A stretch of DNA of 64,000 nt from Ixodes scapularis (Eukaryota; Arthropoda; Arachnida; Ixodida; Ixodidae). Below, in pieces: positions 1 to 11,041 of the stretch. The stretch is from NCBI RefSeq assembly GCF_016920785.2, contig NW_024609839.1:22073085-22137084 (forward strand), given 5' to 3'. Numbering within the stretch: the first letter of the stretch is position 1; every line of letters starts with the position of its first letter. The notes beneath the pieces are model-generated. The model was given only the letters and a program-made list of their open reading frames with translations, was not told where the DNA came from and ran no database searches. Both the position numbers and the translations under genes were made by a program.

Positions 1-284
1 CGGGGCTTTCTACGGAGGACCACCGTGTCGACGTCGCCACAATTCGGCGGGAGGCTGAGCCGGACCCTTCTTGCTAGCTGTGATTACGCTGGCCCGAAAC
101 GGGGTCAGCCAACGCAGGAACCGGGGGGTATTACCGGGCGAGGATTCCGGGTGACGGCGCGATAGCTGTGGGACCTCCGTGAGGGTGAGATCGGTTTGGA
201 TTATCTTCGGACGCCACTTGGGGATAATCGGGCCAGACCCTTTCTCGTGCCACAACGCCGCCTAATGGAGGGATCAGCACTATC
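1..284. other. Flank of the hAT insertion, probably Gypsy LTR or leader
   Basis: GC-rich sequence continuing at 1075 after the 8-bp duplication. No conserved coding region is recognised. Its assignment to the Gypsy element rests on position only. Confidence 0.3.
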
Positions 285-292
285 TCGCCAAC

Positions 293-1066
293 CAGGGTTG
301 CCAGGTAGTTTCTAGCTGAAACCGCCAAAAGCCAGACGGTGTAGCCCAAAAGTAGCCAAATGCATGAAATTTATGTCGCCCAAAAGTAGCCATATTCTGC
401 AGAGCCCAAAAAATCGTGCGCTTGAGTGTGTGAGCTCAATTCGGAGGCACTGCGTCTGCATATCCAGGGTTTAGGAGCAGCTTGCAAGATCTACGACATC
501 TTGAAATATATTTAACGTTTCATTTCAAACACAAAAATACAAACATTTTTTACACGCGTTTTTACAGTCACATAGTTATGAAGCACACGCTCGTGCCCGG
601 CTTACCCGTCTCATACATGATTTCCTTGTTAAAATGCGCAAAAACTTCTTCAGTAGGGGTGATGTCCTTGCAGAACTCGTTCTTCCCAAGGAAGGCAAAC
701 TTTACATAGAGGACGTTTTGAAGAGTTGGAAGGGACATGTTTTACCTTAGGACTGACTTTGTGAGGGACACGTGACTGAATACTCTCTCCACGGCGGAAT
801 TCGACATGGGCAGTGTCGGGAGCGCGATGGCAAGCTCGGATAGCAACAGAAAATCCCTGAAAGCGGGAATCCAAAAAGGGTGGACTGTCGCTTTGTGTCA
901 ATGCTGAAGTGTCCTTTGCACTACTCTAAACCAAGCAAAAAAAAAATGCTGCGTTAGGATTTGAATTACACCAAAAATAGCCATATAACCAACCGCCAAA
1001 TGTCGACGCCAAATGCATGACAAAGTTGCCCAAATTGGCTATTAATAGCCCAACCTGGCAACCCTG
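293..1066. mobile_element. hAT-type non-autonomous element
   Basis: The element begins CAGGGTTGCCAGGT and ends with its inverted complement. It is flanked by a perfect 8-bp duplication, TCGCCAAC, at 285-292 and 1067-1074. An 8-bp target duplication with CAG-type ends is the hAT hallmark. Subterminal AT-rich GCCAAATGCATGA motifs occur in both halves. No transposase is visible in the 774 bp. It is inserted in what looks like LTR or leader sequence of the decayed Gypsy element. Confidence 0.82.
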
Positions 1067-1212
1067 TCGCCAACGTCGTCTCTCGGGCTGACAGTGGACC
1101 CTTTGTTGTCGCCTCCTCTGCGCGACTTTCGAGGGAGAGAGCACCTTGGTGCCGTAAGGTTAAGCCCGGCCGCCGCTGCAGGGTGTGCGTGTGTGTGTGT
1201 GCGTGATCGGAG

Positions 1213-1308
1213 GATGAGTGGGGGCGGGGCCTGAACGTGACGTTTGTGGGCAGCTCGGCCACCATTGGCTGCCAGCCGCGAGAGTACCGAAGAGCGACCC
1301 TATAAAAG
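1213..1308 (+). promoter_or_regulatory. Promoter-like block, probable Gypsy LTR promoter
   Basis: In order on the plus strand: a GC box (GGGGGCGGGGC near 1213), a CRE-like TGACGT near 1238, an inverted CCAAT box (ATTGG near 1264), and TATAAAAG at about 1300. The spacing is typical of a polymerase II promoter. Coding sequence of a retroelement polyprotein starts downstream near 1390, so this is most likely the U3 region of the element's 5' LTR. No matching 3' LTR copy was found. Confidence 0.5.
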
Positions 1309-1376
1309 GAGCAAACAGGGGGTCGCATGTGTGCTCTCGGACGATATAGATACTTTGTGTATATGTATTAAACAAA

Positions 1377-1985
1377 GTGGGTCGCGAGAGACCTTCCCGT
1401 CTCGTCATGTTCCTGCCGGGAGTCGGCCTGCTGTTCCTGTCCTGGCCTGGCTTTGCTGGAGGCTGCCTGGGGAATACCCTCGGTCCCAACAATCCGGAGG
1501 TCGACGTCGTCGCCTGGAGGGATATTCCCACCTTGGTTGTCCCGGACGAAGCTCGTTCAATTGACTTACTAGTGGGCCGCTCATTTACCGAGCTCCCATA
1601 CATTGCACAGGCTACGATAGGTGGATGCCTATTGTTCTGGAACAAGAGGGTCTGCCCATTTGCTTCTCTGGAGCCACTGAACGACAGTTACCAGCTGCAA
1701 GTGAAAACGATGGGGAGAACAACGCTTGAGGTGTAAAAGATCAACTTAATTACGCTGGCGGCAGAATTTGACATTACGGGTCCTGTTATATTGGCTAGCT
1801 GCGGGCGTCAGAAACTAATTAAGGTGACTGTGGCTGTATTTTCAAGAAACTGCCAAGATGTGGTCACCAAGAAGGAACAAAAACTAGGTAGTGTAACAAA
1901 AGTCGGAATCGTGGGTAACCTCGAAGTGGGTGAAGAGATCGAAGTGTGAGCCAAGCCGTGCGATGAGAGAGAAGGACCCATCTCT
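1377..1985 (+). pseudogene. Ty3/Gypsy polyprotein remnant, protease-linker region
   Basis: Reading frames here resemble the region of tick Gypsy polyproteins between protease and reverse transcriptase, for example IDLLVGRSFTELPYIA and VTVAVFSRNCQDVVTKKEQK. Gag and the protease active site are absent, so the 5' coding region has been deleted. Stop codons and frame changes are present. Pol resumes after the element at 1997-3217. Confidence 0.5.
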
Positions 1986-1996
1986 ACAACGGGTAG

Positions 1997-3217
1997 TGGG
2001 CATTTCATTGAACGCCGTTTGATCGAACACCGTTTCATCGAATGAATGGACATTTCATCGAACGCCATTTTATCGAACGCTGTTCCATCGAATCGCTGAG
2101 GGCCGTTTCATCGAATTTCTACGTACCAAGTTTTGGGGCATAACAGTGCTTCATAGATGTTTTACCTTACATTTGTTAAGTCTAAGGAAGTCACTTGTGA
2201 AACGGTTTTGAAGGTGGAGTCCAATTACTAGAAATAAAAACAATTGGTATAAAAGGAAATAAAAACAAATGGGTATGCAACTTACTGAAAAGCTTTACTC
2301 ATGTACACGGCGGAAACCATGACATTGCAGGTAAAGAACCGACACTTAAAACACTTTTAAGTGGCTGTCGTTTTTTACCGGGTGTCTGGGGGTTTCAGTA
2401 ATGTGCAATCCACACCAGCTCGTTTGCACCCTTACGCTTAGTTCAAGGTTTATTCACGGAAAGCAGTTAACTGCCAGGACAGCACGCTTATAACATAACG
2501 ATACTCTGGCGAGAGAGCACGCGAAATAAAATATAACGAAACACTGATTATCAACTTTATGCTGATATCAAACGTTCCTGTTTTTTTTTTTCTTTATGGT
2601 TTTTAAATTTTATTGAGACAAAAGCTGCACAACGTGTCTGCCAACATTGTTTCGGGCTACACCCGTACTGGAACCACCTCCCCTTCATTGTCATCTTCAA
2701 AATCGACCCTTTTGCTTATGAATGATCTTCAGGACGTCTTCTTGGGAAGGCCAACCCTCACCAGACAATAATAAAGCCCTGGGTGTACTCTGTCACTCAA
2801 GAAGACAGAACCCTTCCGGATCCTTACGTAACCCAAGGTTACACGTACACGCTGTCAGGCAATAAAACACTACCCGCTTCCCAGAAAGCACATCGTGCCT
2901 TCTGTTTTTTGTCTCATTTCTAATTGTTTCATGAGACATGGAGAGGAATCATTGTTTCATGGAGGCTTTCTTCTCGAAGCAGGATATGTTCACGATGGAA
3001 CTTATCTCGTCACTGCACCCTGTGATTTAAAAAAATAGAAAACTAGATGACGTTGTGTATAAAAATTAAAATAAATTACAAAAATATTACAGGCTGTAAC
3101 GGCGTTCGATGAAAAGGCTTCGATGAAACGGCGTTCGATGAAACGGCGTTCGATGAAACGGCTTCAATGAAACGGCGTTCGATGAAACGGCGTTCGACGA
3201 AATGTCGCGACCCATGT
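1997..3217. mobile_element. DNA element with arrays of a 15-bp subterminal repeat
   Basis: The left end (1997-2125) carries about six degenerate copies of GTTTCATCGAACGCC. The right end (3095-3217) carries about seven copies in inverse orientation, so the arrays form a long inverted repeat. The outermost bases read TGGG...CATTTC on both sides. No transposase is seen in the roughly 950-bp interior. It interrupts the Gypsy remnant. No clear target duplication could be fixed. Confidence 0.6.
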
Positions 3218-3225
3218 TTTTAGTT

Positions 3226-3730
3226 ACTGCAGTGGAAAAATATATAAAATAAAGAGAAAACAGAGCTTCTCCATCAGCTGAATGAACATCATGAATGTTT
3301 CGGAATTAACTTAATTGAGCTCGTATGAATACCTGTCGTCGAAATTCACATTAAAGAACTACCTGAACTCTTTTCAGTGGCAGAACGCCCGTTGTAAACA
3401 AATGCTTCTGAAGGATAAATTTTAAGAAAAATCGTGGAAAGCATAGGCAATATTTGCCGAAATGCGTCCCTCTTACACGAGCCCTGTGCTCATGATAAAG
3501 GCAAAAACGAAGAAAAACGCATTGTAGTAGATTACCGCAGAGTGAACGCTCAGATCATAAAGGAAAAATACCCTCTTTCCTTTATGCATGACCAACTCGA
3601 AGGACTGTCTGGAGCCGAACTACAAAATGTTTGACCTTGAGCATTGTTCTCTTCAGGTGCCACTTAGTGACGAAGCTAAGACTAAGACTGCGTTCATTAC
3701 ACCGGATGAGACGGGTCAGTCTGAGATACT
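3226..3730 (+). pseudogene. Ty3/Gypsy reverse transcriptase remnant, N-terminal half
   Basis: Fragments in several frames: the block EEKRIVVDYRRVNAQI (fingers motif), then LQVPLSDEAKTKTAF and ITPDETGQ. These are Ty3/Gypsy RT domains 1-3. Frames are broken by indels and a stop near 3632. The sequence after 3720 is unrelated until the YIDD motif at 4640. Confidence 0.75.
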
Positions 3731-4074
3731 ACTTCGCAACTTTCAGCGATGGTGGTGCCGCCGAGTGAGAATCGCGCTCTCTAGCTCCTGTATGACTGGC
3801 TTCACAATAAATGCTCTTGCCTACGCCTTCCTGACTCTAAAACAATAAAATAAGGCTTTAACGCTGCTCTTATATGACAAAACTATATTTACTTACGGTT
3901 CGCAGACCCAGGCTCGTACTGCTCTTCTACGACGATCATCCAGATGATAGCTATTTTTATAAGAACCAGTACGCCCCCTGTAGGTCATAAACTTGCGAAT
4001 GTTTGGACTAACGAATTCCCCATCGGTCTTCCAGCGCCTAATGTGCCACGTGTTAGGACCATTGAGGAGAAAGG
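3731..4074. other. Unassigned sequence within the Gypsy remnant
   Basis: It replaces the RT segment expected before YIDD. Ten bases, CCACGTGTTA, occur at 4046-4055 and again at 4631-4640 across the adjacent TIR element. No gene is recognised. Confidence 0.3.
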
Positions 4075-4080
4075 TGGCCA

Positions 4081-4627
4081 CCAGAGCCGTATATGGGGAG
4101 AGTTTAGTCAGTCTATGATCTCGCCGCCAAAACGCTCTCCTCCCGAGTGAGCCAATCAGCACGCGGTGCAGAGTGAGAGGCATGAGCGCATGCGCGTGAA
4201 CTCCCGGCTGCTCCCAGCTGAGTGGGGAGGGCCGCCATTTTTGTTCATTCTCCCGGCGGAATGCGTGGGATCGGCATCCATATCTCGATTATTTCCTTTT
4301 ATATCGCTGGCTCTGGCAAGAAAATGACATGCTGTTATTGCTCGGTGGGTTAAAAAGTTAGTAAATGAAGATTTCTTCGGCGTATGGGAACAAACTTTTA
4401 TTCAGGCGAAAAAAAAGTCGGCCCGTAGCAGACGACACGTAGCCTCAGCAGTGCTCTTCTCCGACCAGTCTCCGACAGCGTAGTAAAAAAATGGCGGTCG
4501 TCTCTTCTCTACTCCCTTCTTTCTCTCTCGCTCCTTCTGCGCTCTCCTCCCTTTCATTTACTTTTCTCCTCTCCGGAGCTTTTGTCCCCACACCCACTGG
4601 CCGAACTCTCCCAATATACGGCTCTGG
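4081..4627. mobile_element. TIR element (MITE), CCAGAGCCGT family
   Basis: The ends are inverted copies of CCAGAGCCGTATA with a GGGGAGAGTTT extension. The palindromic hexamer TGGCCA lies directly outside both ends (4075-4080, 4628-4633) and may be the target duplication. The 547-bp interior is GC-rich on the left, pyrimidine-rich on the right, and has no transposase. The TIR closely resembles the ends of the 264-bp element at 39142-39405. Confidence 0.65.
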
Positions 4628-4633
4628 TGGCCA

Positions 4634-5024
4634 CGTGTTACATTGACGATGTTGTGATTCCAGCAGAGAATCGGGACGGACTCATCCAGCGACTGCGACG
4701 GGTGCTGGGGGCTTTCAGTAGAGCAAACCTGACCCTCCGTCTTAGCAAGTGTTCCTTGGCAAGGGATGGTCCGGACTTCTTAGGATTTTGTTTGACGAAC
4801 AGAGTAATACCACCAGAAATGAAGGTGCAGGTAGTTTAAGAATTCCCGGTGCCGGGAAAGGCCCACGATGTTAGACGAGTTTTTGGGGTTCGCGAGCTTC
4901 TTTAAACGCTCCATCCCAAAGTTTGCACTAATCGCAGAGCCCATCACGAGGCTTATCAGAAAAATGTGACGTATGTTTGGAAACCCAAAAAATAAGAAGG
5001 CTTCCATTCTTAGTCGAAGCTCAC
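4634..5024 (+). pseudogene. Ty3/Gypsy RT remnant, YIDD and thumb region
   Basis: Contains CYIDDVVIPAENRDGL (catalytic YIDD), KCSLARDGPDFLGF, and further on LGFASFFKRSIPKF-like thumb sequence in shifted frames. These follow Ty3/Gypsy RT order. The remnant stops at the TIR element at 5028 and continues at 5858 with RNase H. Confidence 0.75.
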
Positions 5025-5027
5025 GTG

Positions 5028-5857
5028 TAGGGTGACCACCTTCCTGCTAGCAAAATGCGGGACCCGCAAGGGGGGGGGGGGGGGGGGTTGAGGAAATTTA
5101 TTAACACACGCACCGCGAACCTAAGCTCTGTGAACACATTTAATATCATGTGCCGTTTATGCACCTGTTAATTGTATTGTGGCAATTAAGCTCAATTAAT
5201 TTTCACTCCCAGTGATATATCTCTTATGCCAGATGTGTTATTAATGTGTCGAAGTTGAAAATATAAAAATCGACTCTGGCAGAACTCAATGCATCAAACA
5301 GAAATAAGGAACAGTAAATATTTTTCGGGTTATTGTTTCCTGTCAATGCTTACTTTTATCAACATGGTCCCACACAAATTTTTAACATATTCGTTTTCGA
5401 CCGCTGTGAGTTGTAGGCTTTTTGCCCTGTATGGCTGCCTTCACTAAAACAAAAATCCACAGCACCCTTTTCGCATTGACGCAGCGATTTCAAAATAATT
5501 GCAATATTTTATATTTAAACTTTTTGAGAGCAACTTTTCTTACAATATTTTGCCACCAAGGGGAGAGGCACAACGGAGCATGCACGTCGGTTCTCGTGCG
5601 CGAACGACGGTTGCTTCTTACAATGATTGGATAGAAAATGGTGTACCATTGCGATTCACACGATTACCAGCGACCTCCGCGCTTCCCCGTGCTCCATTGT
5701 TCGGTAGCGCCATGAGTTGCAGAGTAAATTTTAGTACAGTATGAAATGCGGGAGATTTTGAAGATTTGAGAATTTCTTGCGGGACGCGGGACACGAGCCC
5801 TCAATGCGGGACACGAGACCACCCGTCCCGCGAGTCGCGGGACGGGTGGTCACCCTA
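5028..5857. mobile_element. TIR element beginning TAGGGTGACCACC
   Basis: The left end TAGGGTGACCACC (5028-5040) is inverted at 5845-5857. CTCAC occurs at 5020-5024 and 5858-5862 as a likely target duplication, with three extra bases on the left. The subterminal right end repeats GCGGGAC words. A 17-19 base G run lies near 5070. No transposase was found in about 830 bp. Confidence 0.65.
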
Positions 5858-6430
5858 CTCACTTGCGAACCGGTGCTACAGCTGTACGACCGAAGGTCAG
5901 AGGTCAAGTTTCGAAAAGACGCAAGCAGAAAAGGGCTTGGAGCAATGCTCTTTCAGCGGAAACACGACAAATAGCATCTTGTCTATTGTATTAGCAAGAA
6001 AACGACGGAAACAAAAAGAAGCTCTCACTCCTCAAAGTTTGAGCTAATGGCCATCGTTTGGGTGGTGGATCGGCCCAGATTATTACTGCTGGGCATTCAT
6101 TTTTCGATTCTCACCGAGTGTCAAACTCAGGTTTATTTGAACGCGCAACAAACTCGGAAACCTGACATCGCCCGCTGGTACCATTTAATGTAGCAGTTGG
6201 ATTTCTCACTTAAGCATCGTCCCGGATCACGGATGGTTCACGTGGACTCCCTCAGCCGATTTCCTGTGGGAACATCAGCACTCGCAATCGATAGAACTAC
6301 TGAAAAGCGCCTCCGGGTCTTTTTGACTAGCAATCTTGAAGACCAAGTGTTATGTGGAAGGGGAGCTATTGCTGTCCCCAGTGTCGGTGTGGATAGTCTA
6401 CCTATCACTAGGAACTGGGCGTAATGACCC
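5858..6430 (+). pseudogene. Ty3/Gypsy RNase H remnant
   Basis: Reads CEPVLQLYDRRSEVKF, KDASRKGLGAMLFQ, FELMAIVWVVD, and LKHRPGSRMVHVDSLSRF, with stops and frame changes between them. These are RNase H blocks (TDASxxGLGA, E-x-A-x-W, the HRPG-x-x-x-x-x-D-x-LSR exit motif). It completes the fragmented pol beginning near 1377. No integrase follows. Confidence 0.8.
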
Positions 6431-6502
6431 GAACCAAGTTCTTATGGCGTGTATCACTAAAGAAAAAACACCACTGGAAAAATTTAGGAATTAGCTAATC
6501 GT

Positions 6503-7190
6503 GGCAGACGTCAATGGCCATATGCATGAGCTTGACGGCTTGGAAGGTGTAAATGAACGCCTGCTATTAAAACTAACAGAAGAGTTACACCTTGAATGTG
6601 TTCATTTACGGGCATCATGTGAGGGGTGATACACGTGGTGCACCGAAGGAAGCAGAATCTGCATTCACTATGTGTTAGTATCCCCGCGACTCAGTCACAT
6701 CGTATTCGGAATCTCGGTAGACGAGGAGGGCGAATATAGCATAGGCAGTGACTACAACCATTTGCAACTCTGTTTCTGCAAGAAGACGTGGAAAAAGGTA
6801 AAGAGCCAACAGCAGTGCCCTAGACAAATGCATCTGACGGAAAAGGCAGTGAAAAGCGTTATGGAGCAATTCGAAAATAGTAAGAGAAGACTACAAGCGC
6901 CAATATTAGTCAAGATGTAACTATAATGAAAGATAAAACGGGTAAGCCAACCGAAGACCTTGGCAAGCACCTAACCGAGTACCTGACGAAGATCTTTGCC
7001 CCTGCAGAGTCACCCACGCCACAGCTGCGCAGCTGCACCTTCGTCCGTGAAAAGCTCCAGCTTTGGCATGATACGGCCGTATCAGCACTCCCGCAGATTC
7101 AGGGACTTGCAAATCGCATATTTCTTTCTCGTCGCCAATTGTTAGATGCCAGTATAAATAGAAAACTAAAAGGTTTTGCTTAATCAGGAA
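6503..7190 (+). pseudogene. LINE endonuclease remnant
   Basis: Frames contain VADVNGHMHELDG, TWCTEGSRICIHYVLVSPR, and YSIGSDYNHLQL. These are degenerate APE-type endonuclease blocks (GDMNAH, IDYVL, GSDHxxL). Downstream frames near 6926-7183 may be the linker. Stops interrupt it, and no RT follows before the next LINE begins. Confidence 0.65.
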
Positions 7191-7362
7191 CACGCGACCC
7201 CATGGCGACCCGTCTTGGCAGCCAACGTTATCAGATTAGCTCAGTTACGGAACTGCTCATAGACGCTGCAAACACGAGCAGTACCCTCCCTCCCCCCCCC
7301 CCCCCCTCTCCCCTCACTCACCACGACTCGCCTCCCGTCGTTCGACGCTCCGGACGACTGCT

Positions 7363-8409
7363 TTGGTAACTGCAGTGTATTCCATAGATTCGATGGGATT
7401 CGTACATTTCGAAGCGCAGCGTCTAGATGGCGCTCCACTGTACCCCGTGGGTTTCGAGGCCCAGGTTGAGGAGTTGACTAGGCAGCTTCATCATGAGAGG
7501 GAGCAGCGGGTCGGCCTCAAGAAGCAGGCGGAAGAGCTGGGGGAAGTATGGAAGGCGGGTTTAGAGGAGCTTAAGAGGGAGTGCGACAGTAGGGTAGAGC
7601 GCCTGGAAGGGGTAATTCGAGCGAGTGAGAGTAGCGAGGGAAGAAAGGAGGAAGTGTCAGTTCTAGCGGGACGAACCACCAGTCTGTAGGCTGGGGTCAC
7701 TGGTGGTCGGGAGTCCAGCCTGTTGGCTGGCGGGCTCGACGACGCTGGAGAGCTGGGTGACCCTCAGCTCAATGGCGCCTTCGAGCAGCAGGCGTTGGGC
7801 AGTCAGGTAACAGGAGATAAGTCGCAGGACAAGGGCGCGCAGGTACCAGGGAGATCTAGGGTACTGGTAGTGGGGAGCTCTAACGTAGCACGGGTTAACA
7901 GGGGTGTACATAGCACGGTAAACGGAGACCAGAGGGTAACCGTAGAGGTCCAGCCAGGGAAGTGCATGGTGGATGCTATGACCGCAGCACGTGAGGGGGT
8001 GTGGGATAACCGGGAGGGAAGGAACCTAGTAATAGTTCATGCAGGCCTTAATGATGTGCTCAAGGGAAGGAGCCAGAACCTCGGAAAGCAGCTAAACGTG
8101 GGAATACGTAAGCTGAGGGACATATCTGAGAATGTGCACGTGGTTGTGTGCACCATTCCAGAAGTTCGGGGGCAGTCTGGGGTAACGGAGAGGAGGGTTG
8201 TCGAAGCCAACAGAGTAATTAAGGGTATGAGTCGACAGCTTCGGTACGACGTAATGGAAGTAAACAGGGAAGTGTACGAGGCTGGCTGGCGCCCTTTTGC
8301 AGATGGCATTCACTACAGTGAGGCCACGGTTTACAGGGTGGGGGATAGGATGGGCCGCACGGTGACTGCTTTTTTGGGGGGACCGAGGACCCTGGGAGCA
8401 CTCAAGTAA
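7363..8409 (+). pseudogene. CR1-like ORF1, coiled coil plus SGNH-esterase-like domain
   Basis: A single frame of about 348 codons is broken only by a TAG at 7687-7689. The N-terminal part (EELTRQLHHEREQRVGLKKQ and on) is a coiled coil. The C-terminal part has SGNH-hydrolase blocks: VLVVGSSNVAR (nucleophile block, GSS rather than the common GDS), VIVHAGLNDVL (GxND-type block), and DGIHYS (Asp-x-x-His block). ORF1 esterases occur in CR1, L2 and Rex-type LINEs and probably help RNP formation or membrane interaction. One nonsense codon makes this copy defective. Confidence 0.82.
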
Positions 8410-8474
8410 CTGAAAACCCAGCAAAGTCAGGAGAGGCACACAGGGTCAAAAAGAGGAGAAAACGTAAGAACAGG

Positions 8475-10749
8475 TATAAACAAACAGCACAATCAGACAT
8501 TGGATATATTAACATGCAGGGTGGTAGAAATAGGTTAAAATGGGAAGAGCTAGAGCAGCAACTAAGAAAGGAGGATTTAATGGTGTATGGGTTTGTGGAA
8601 GCACATCTCAGAGACATGGAGCAGCCACCTTGCACCCTGACTATGTGTGGGAAGAATGCAACAGAATGGAGGGAACGAGGAAGGGAGGTGGAATTGGAGC
8701 ATTTGTTAAGAAGAATATGAACTTTCAAAGGATCAGAAAGGAGTGCGCCGAACATTTGTGCCTGAAAGAAAAAGTCGCTGGGGAATCAACAGTCCTTGGA
8801 GTGGTTTACTTACGAACAGGGACAGGTGCTAAAGAGGAAAACAGAAAAATGATTGATTGCATATCAAGAGACATTAGTGAGCTAGGGGAAGGCTCTGAAA
8901 TAATTATCATGGGAGACATGAATGCCCATATTGAGTGTCTGGATGGGTATACGGGCTCAACTGGAAGCATATTACTAGAACTGCTGGAAAAACATGACTT
9001 AGTTCTATGTAATACTGGTCAGAAGTGCGACGGGCACGTAACGTGGGAAACTGGCAATCTACATTCAACTATAGATTACGTACTCATGTCACGCAAAATA
9101 TATGGTAAGTTACAAGTAATGAAAATAGATGAAGAAGGTTCCAAAAGTCTTGGTAGTGATCACAAACGTATTAAGCTGAAATTTGCCAGAGAAGTAAATC
9201 CTGAAACTAGACAACATAATTCAAAGCAAACTTTCTGCAGCGACAAAGAGTTGGAAGTAGTTGCTGAAGGAATAGAGGAAGCAGTTTCAGGGCAACGGTA
9301 TACAGATTGGACCTATGAGAGCCCAACTAGGTTTTTTGCTTTGGAACTAGACAAAGTTCAGAGTAAACGAAAAGGGAAGAAAGGACATAGACCAAAAATC
9401 TGGTCTGACAAAGAAGTGAAGCAAGCGATACCAAAACGTCAGGATGCCTCGAGAGAACACAGGTATTCCAAGCGTAGTGGGGAGTCAGAAATGGAAGTAA
9501 AAAGAAAATGGGACAATTTTGTAACATGTTGCCGAGAGGCACCCAGTTTGATCAATGCGAAAATTCAGAGAAAGGGTCAGGAATGGATGAGTAATGCAAG
9601 TGAGAAAGATAGAAACGCAGCCAAGAAGTTTTGGGAGCACTTGAACTCACTCGGTGAAACGACGCAAGCTAGACAGAGGTTCATACTCTAACATCAGGGA
9701 GATCACTTAGAGGGTGATGATGCAATACGATATAACGGAGGAGATATGGAGGAGAAATTTCGGGAATGGGTACATGTGGAAGATAGGAGAACCGAATGAA
9801 GTAGAAGTCCAACTTGTGACATCGCGGATTTTGGACAAAGGGAATGGGAAAAGGCGGAACGAAGAGTCCCTAGTGGCACGTCGACAGGCACAGATGGTAT
9901 CCCAATCAAGCTGGTGAAGAATTTGGGTCCTAAATCTAAGGCAACACTATGGGAGGTAGTGAGCACTATGATAACAAAAGGAAATATTCCAGATGAATGG
10001 AGGCTTAGTAGGATGAGTATGATATATAAGGGAAAGGGAGATAAGTCTGATGTTAGGAATTATCTTCCCATAACCGTGACATCAGTTATTTACAGGTTGG
10101 TAATGCAGATTATAAAGAACAGACTGGAGGAATGGGTAGATTGCGAGGGCATACTGGGTGAGTTACAGAATGGGTTTCGGAAACCAAAAAGGTTGGAGGA
10201 CAATTTATTTTCTCTAACACAGTGTATAGAAATAGCGCAAAAAGAAAACCGACATCTCTGGCTGGCGTTTCTGGATATCAAGGGTGCCTATGACAATGTG
10301 AAACAAAGGAACTTGTGGGACATAGTAAAGAGCTTAAACCTAGATGAAGGACTAACAGCACTATTAAGGAACATTTACAAAGATAATAAGGTGATTATAA
10401 CATGGGAAGGAAAGGCGACAGGGAAAGTAGAGATAAGACGAGGCCTTAGGCAGGGGTGCCCGTTATCGCCTTTGCTGTTTACTTTGTATCTGAGAGGATT
10501 GGAGAATAAACTAGAGAAGAGTGGGCTTGGATTCGATCTTTCGTACAGTAAACTAGGCCGAAAAATTCAGCAACCCTTACCGGGATTGATGTACGCTGAT
10601 GATATCGTACTAATGGCTAACAACAGGAAAGAGTTGCAGGAATTAATGAGCATTTGTGGTAGGGAAGAAGAGAAATTAGGTTTAGAATTCAGTAGTGAAA
10701 AATCAGCAGTCATGATTTTTAACGATGATGAAGTTGAGAGGCTGAACAT
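8475..10749 (+). pseudogene. CR1-like ORF2, endonuclease and RT (5' portion)
   Basis: APE endonuclease blocks are GDMNAHIECLDG, STIDYVLMSRK and GSDHKRIKL. RT blocks are FLDIKGAYDNV (motif A), GLRQGCPLSPLLF (motif B), and YADDIVLMA (motif C, near 10590). The frame changes once between about 8590 and 8690, and two stops occur at 9689-9691 and 9797-9799. Otherwise the frame is open. It is cut at 10749 by the LTR element. The closest relatives I recognise are tick CR1-like LINE proteins. Confidence 0.85.
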
Positions 10750-11024
10750 TGTGGGAAAGTTGCCTTGCTGCGTGCCCAACCCGGCGGAACAACACGGAGC
10801 CAGGATTTCGGAAAACGTGAAGCTACATTTATTAGTAAATTGTAAACATGAGGTTAGTATTAACAAGGTCGTTGGTCGACACCGCCGCAGCGTGTACCTT
10901 TCGCTCCAGGACCCGCTTCTCTCTCCCCCGGTCGGCGTCCCCGCTGCTGCTTTTATGCGTTCTTTCACAGGGGGTAACGCCCCCCGCGCTCTTTACACAC
11001 AGTGGCGCCCCTATAGCGTCCACA
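10750..11024 (-). repeat. 3' LTR (element orientation) of the 10.75-kb Gypsy element
   Basis: 275 bp, nearly identical to 14994-15267. Begins TGTGGGAAAG and ends GTCCACA on the plus strand. Confidence 0.92.
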
Positions 11025-11041
11025 CAATTCCCCCCTCAAAA
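11025..11041 (-). promoter_or_regulatory. Polypurine tract
   Basis: The minus strand reads TTTTGAGGGGGGAATTG directly before the 3' LTR. The stop codon of the downstream ORF lies inside it. Confidence 0.75.
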
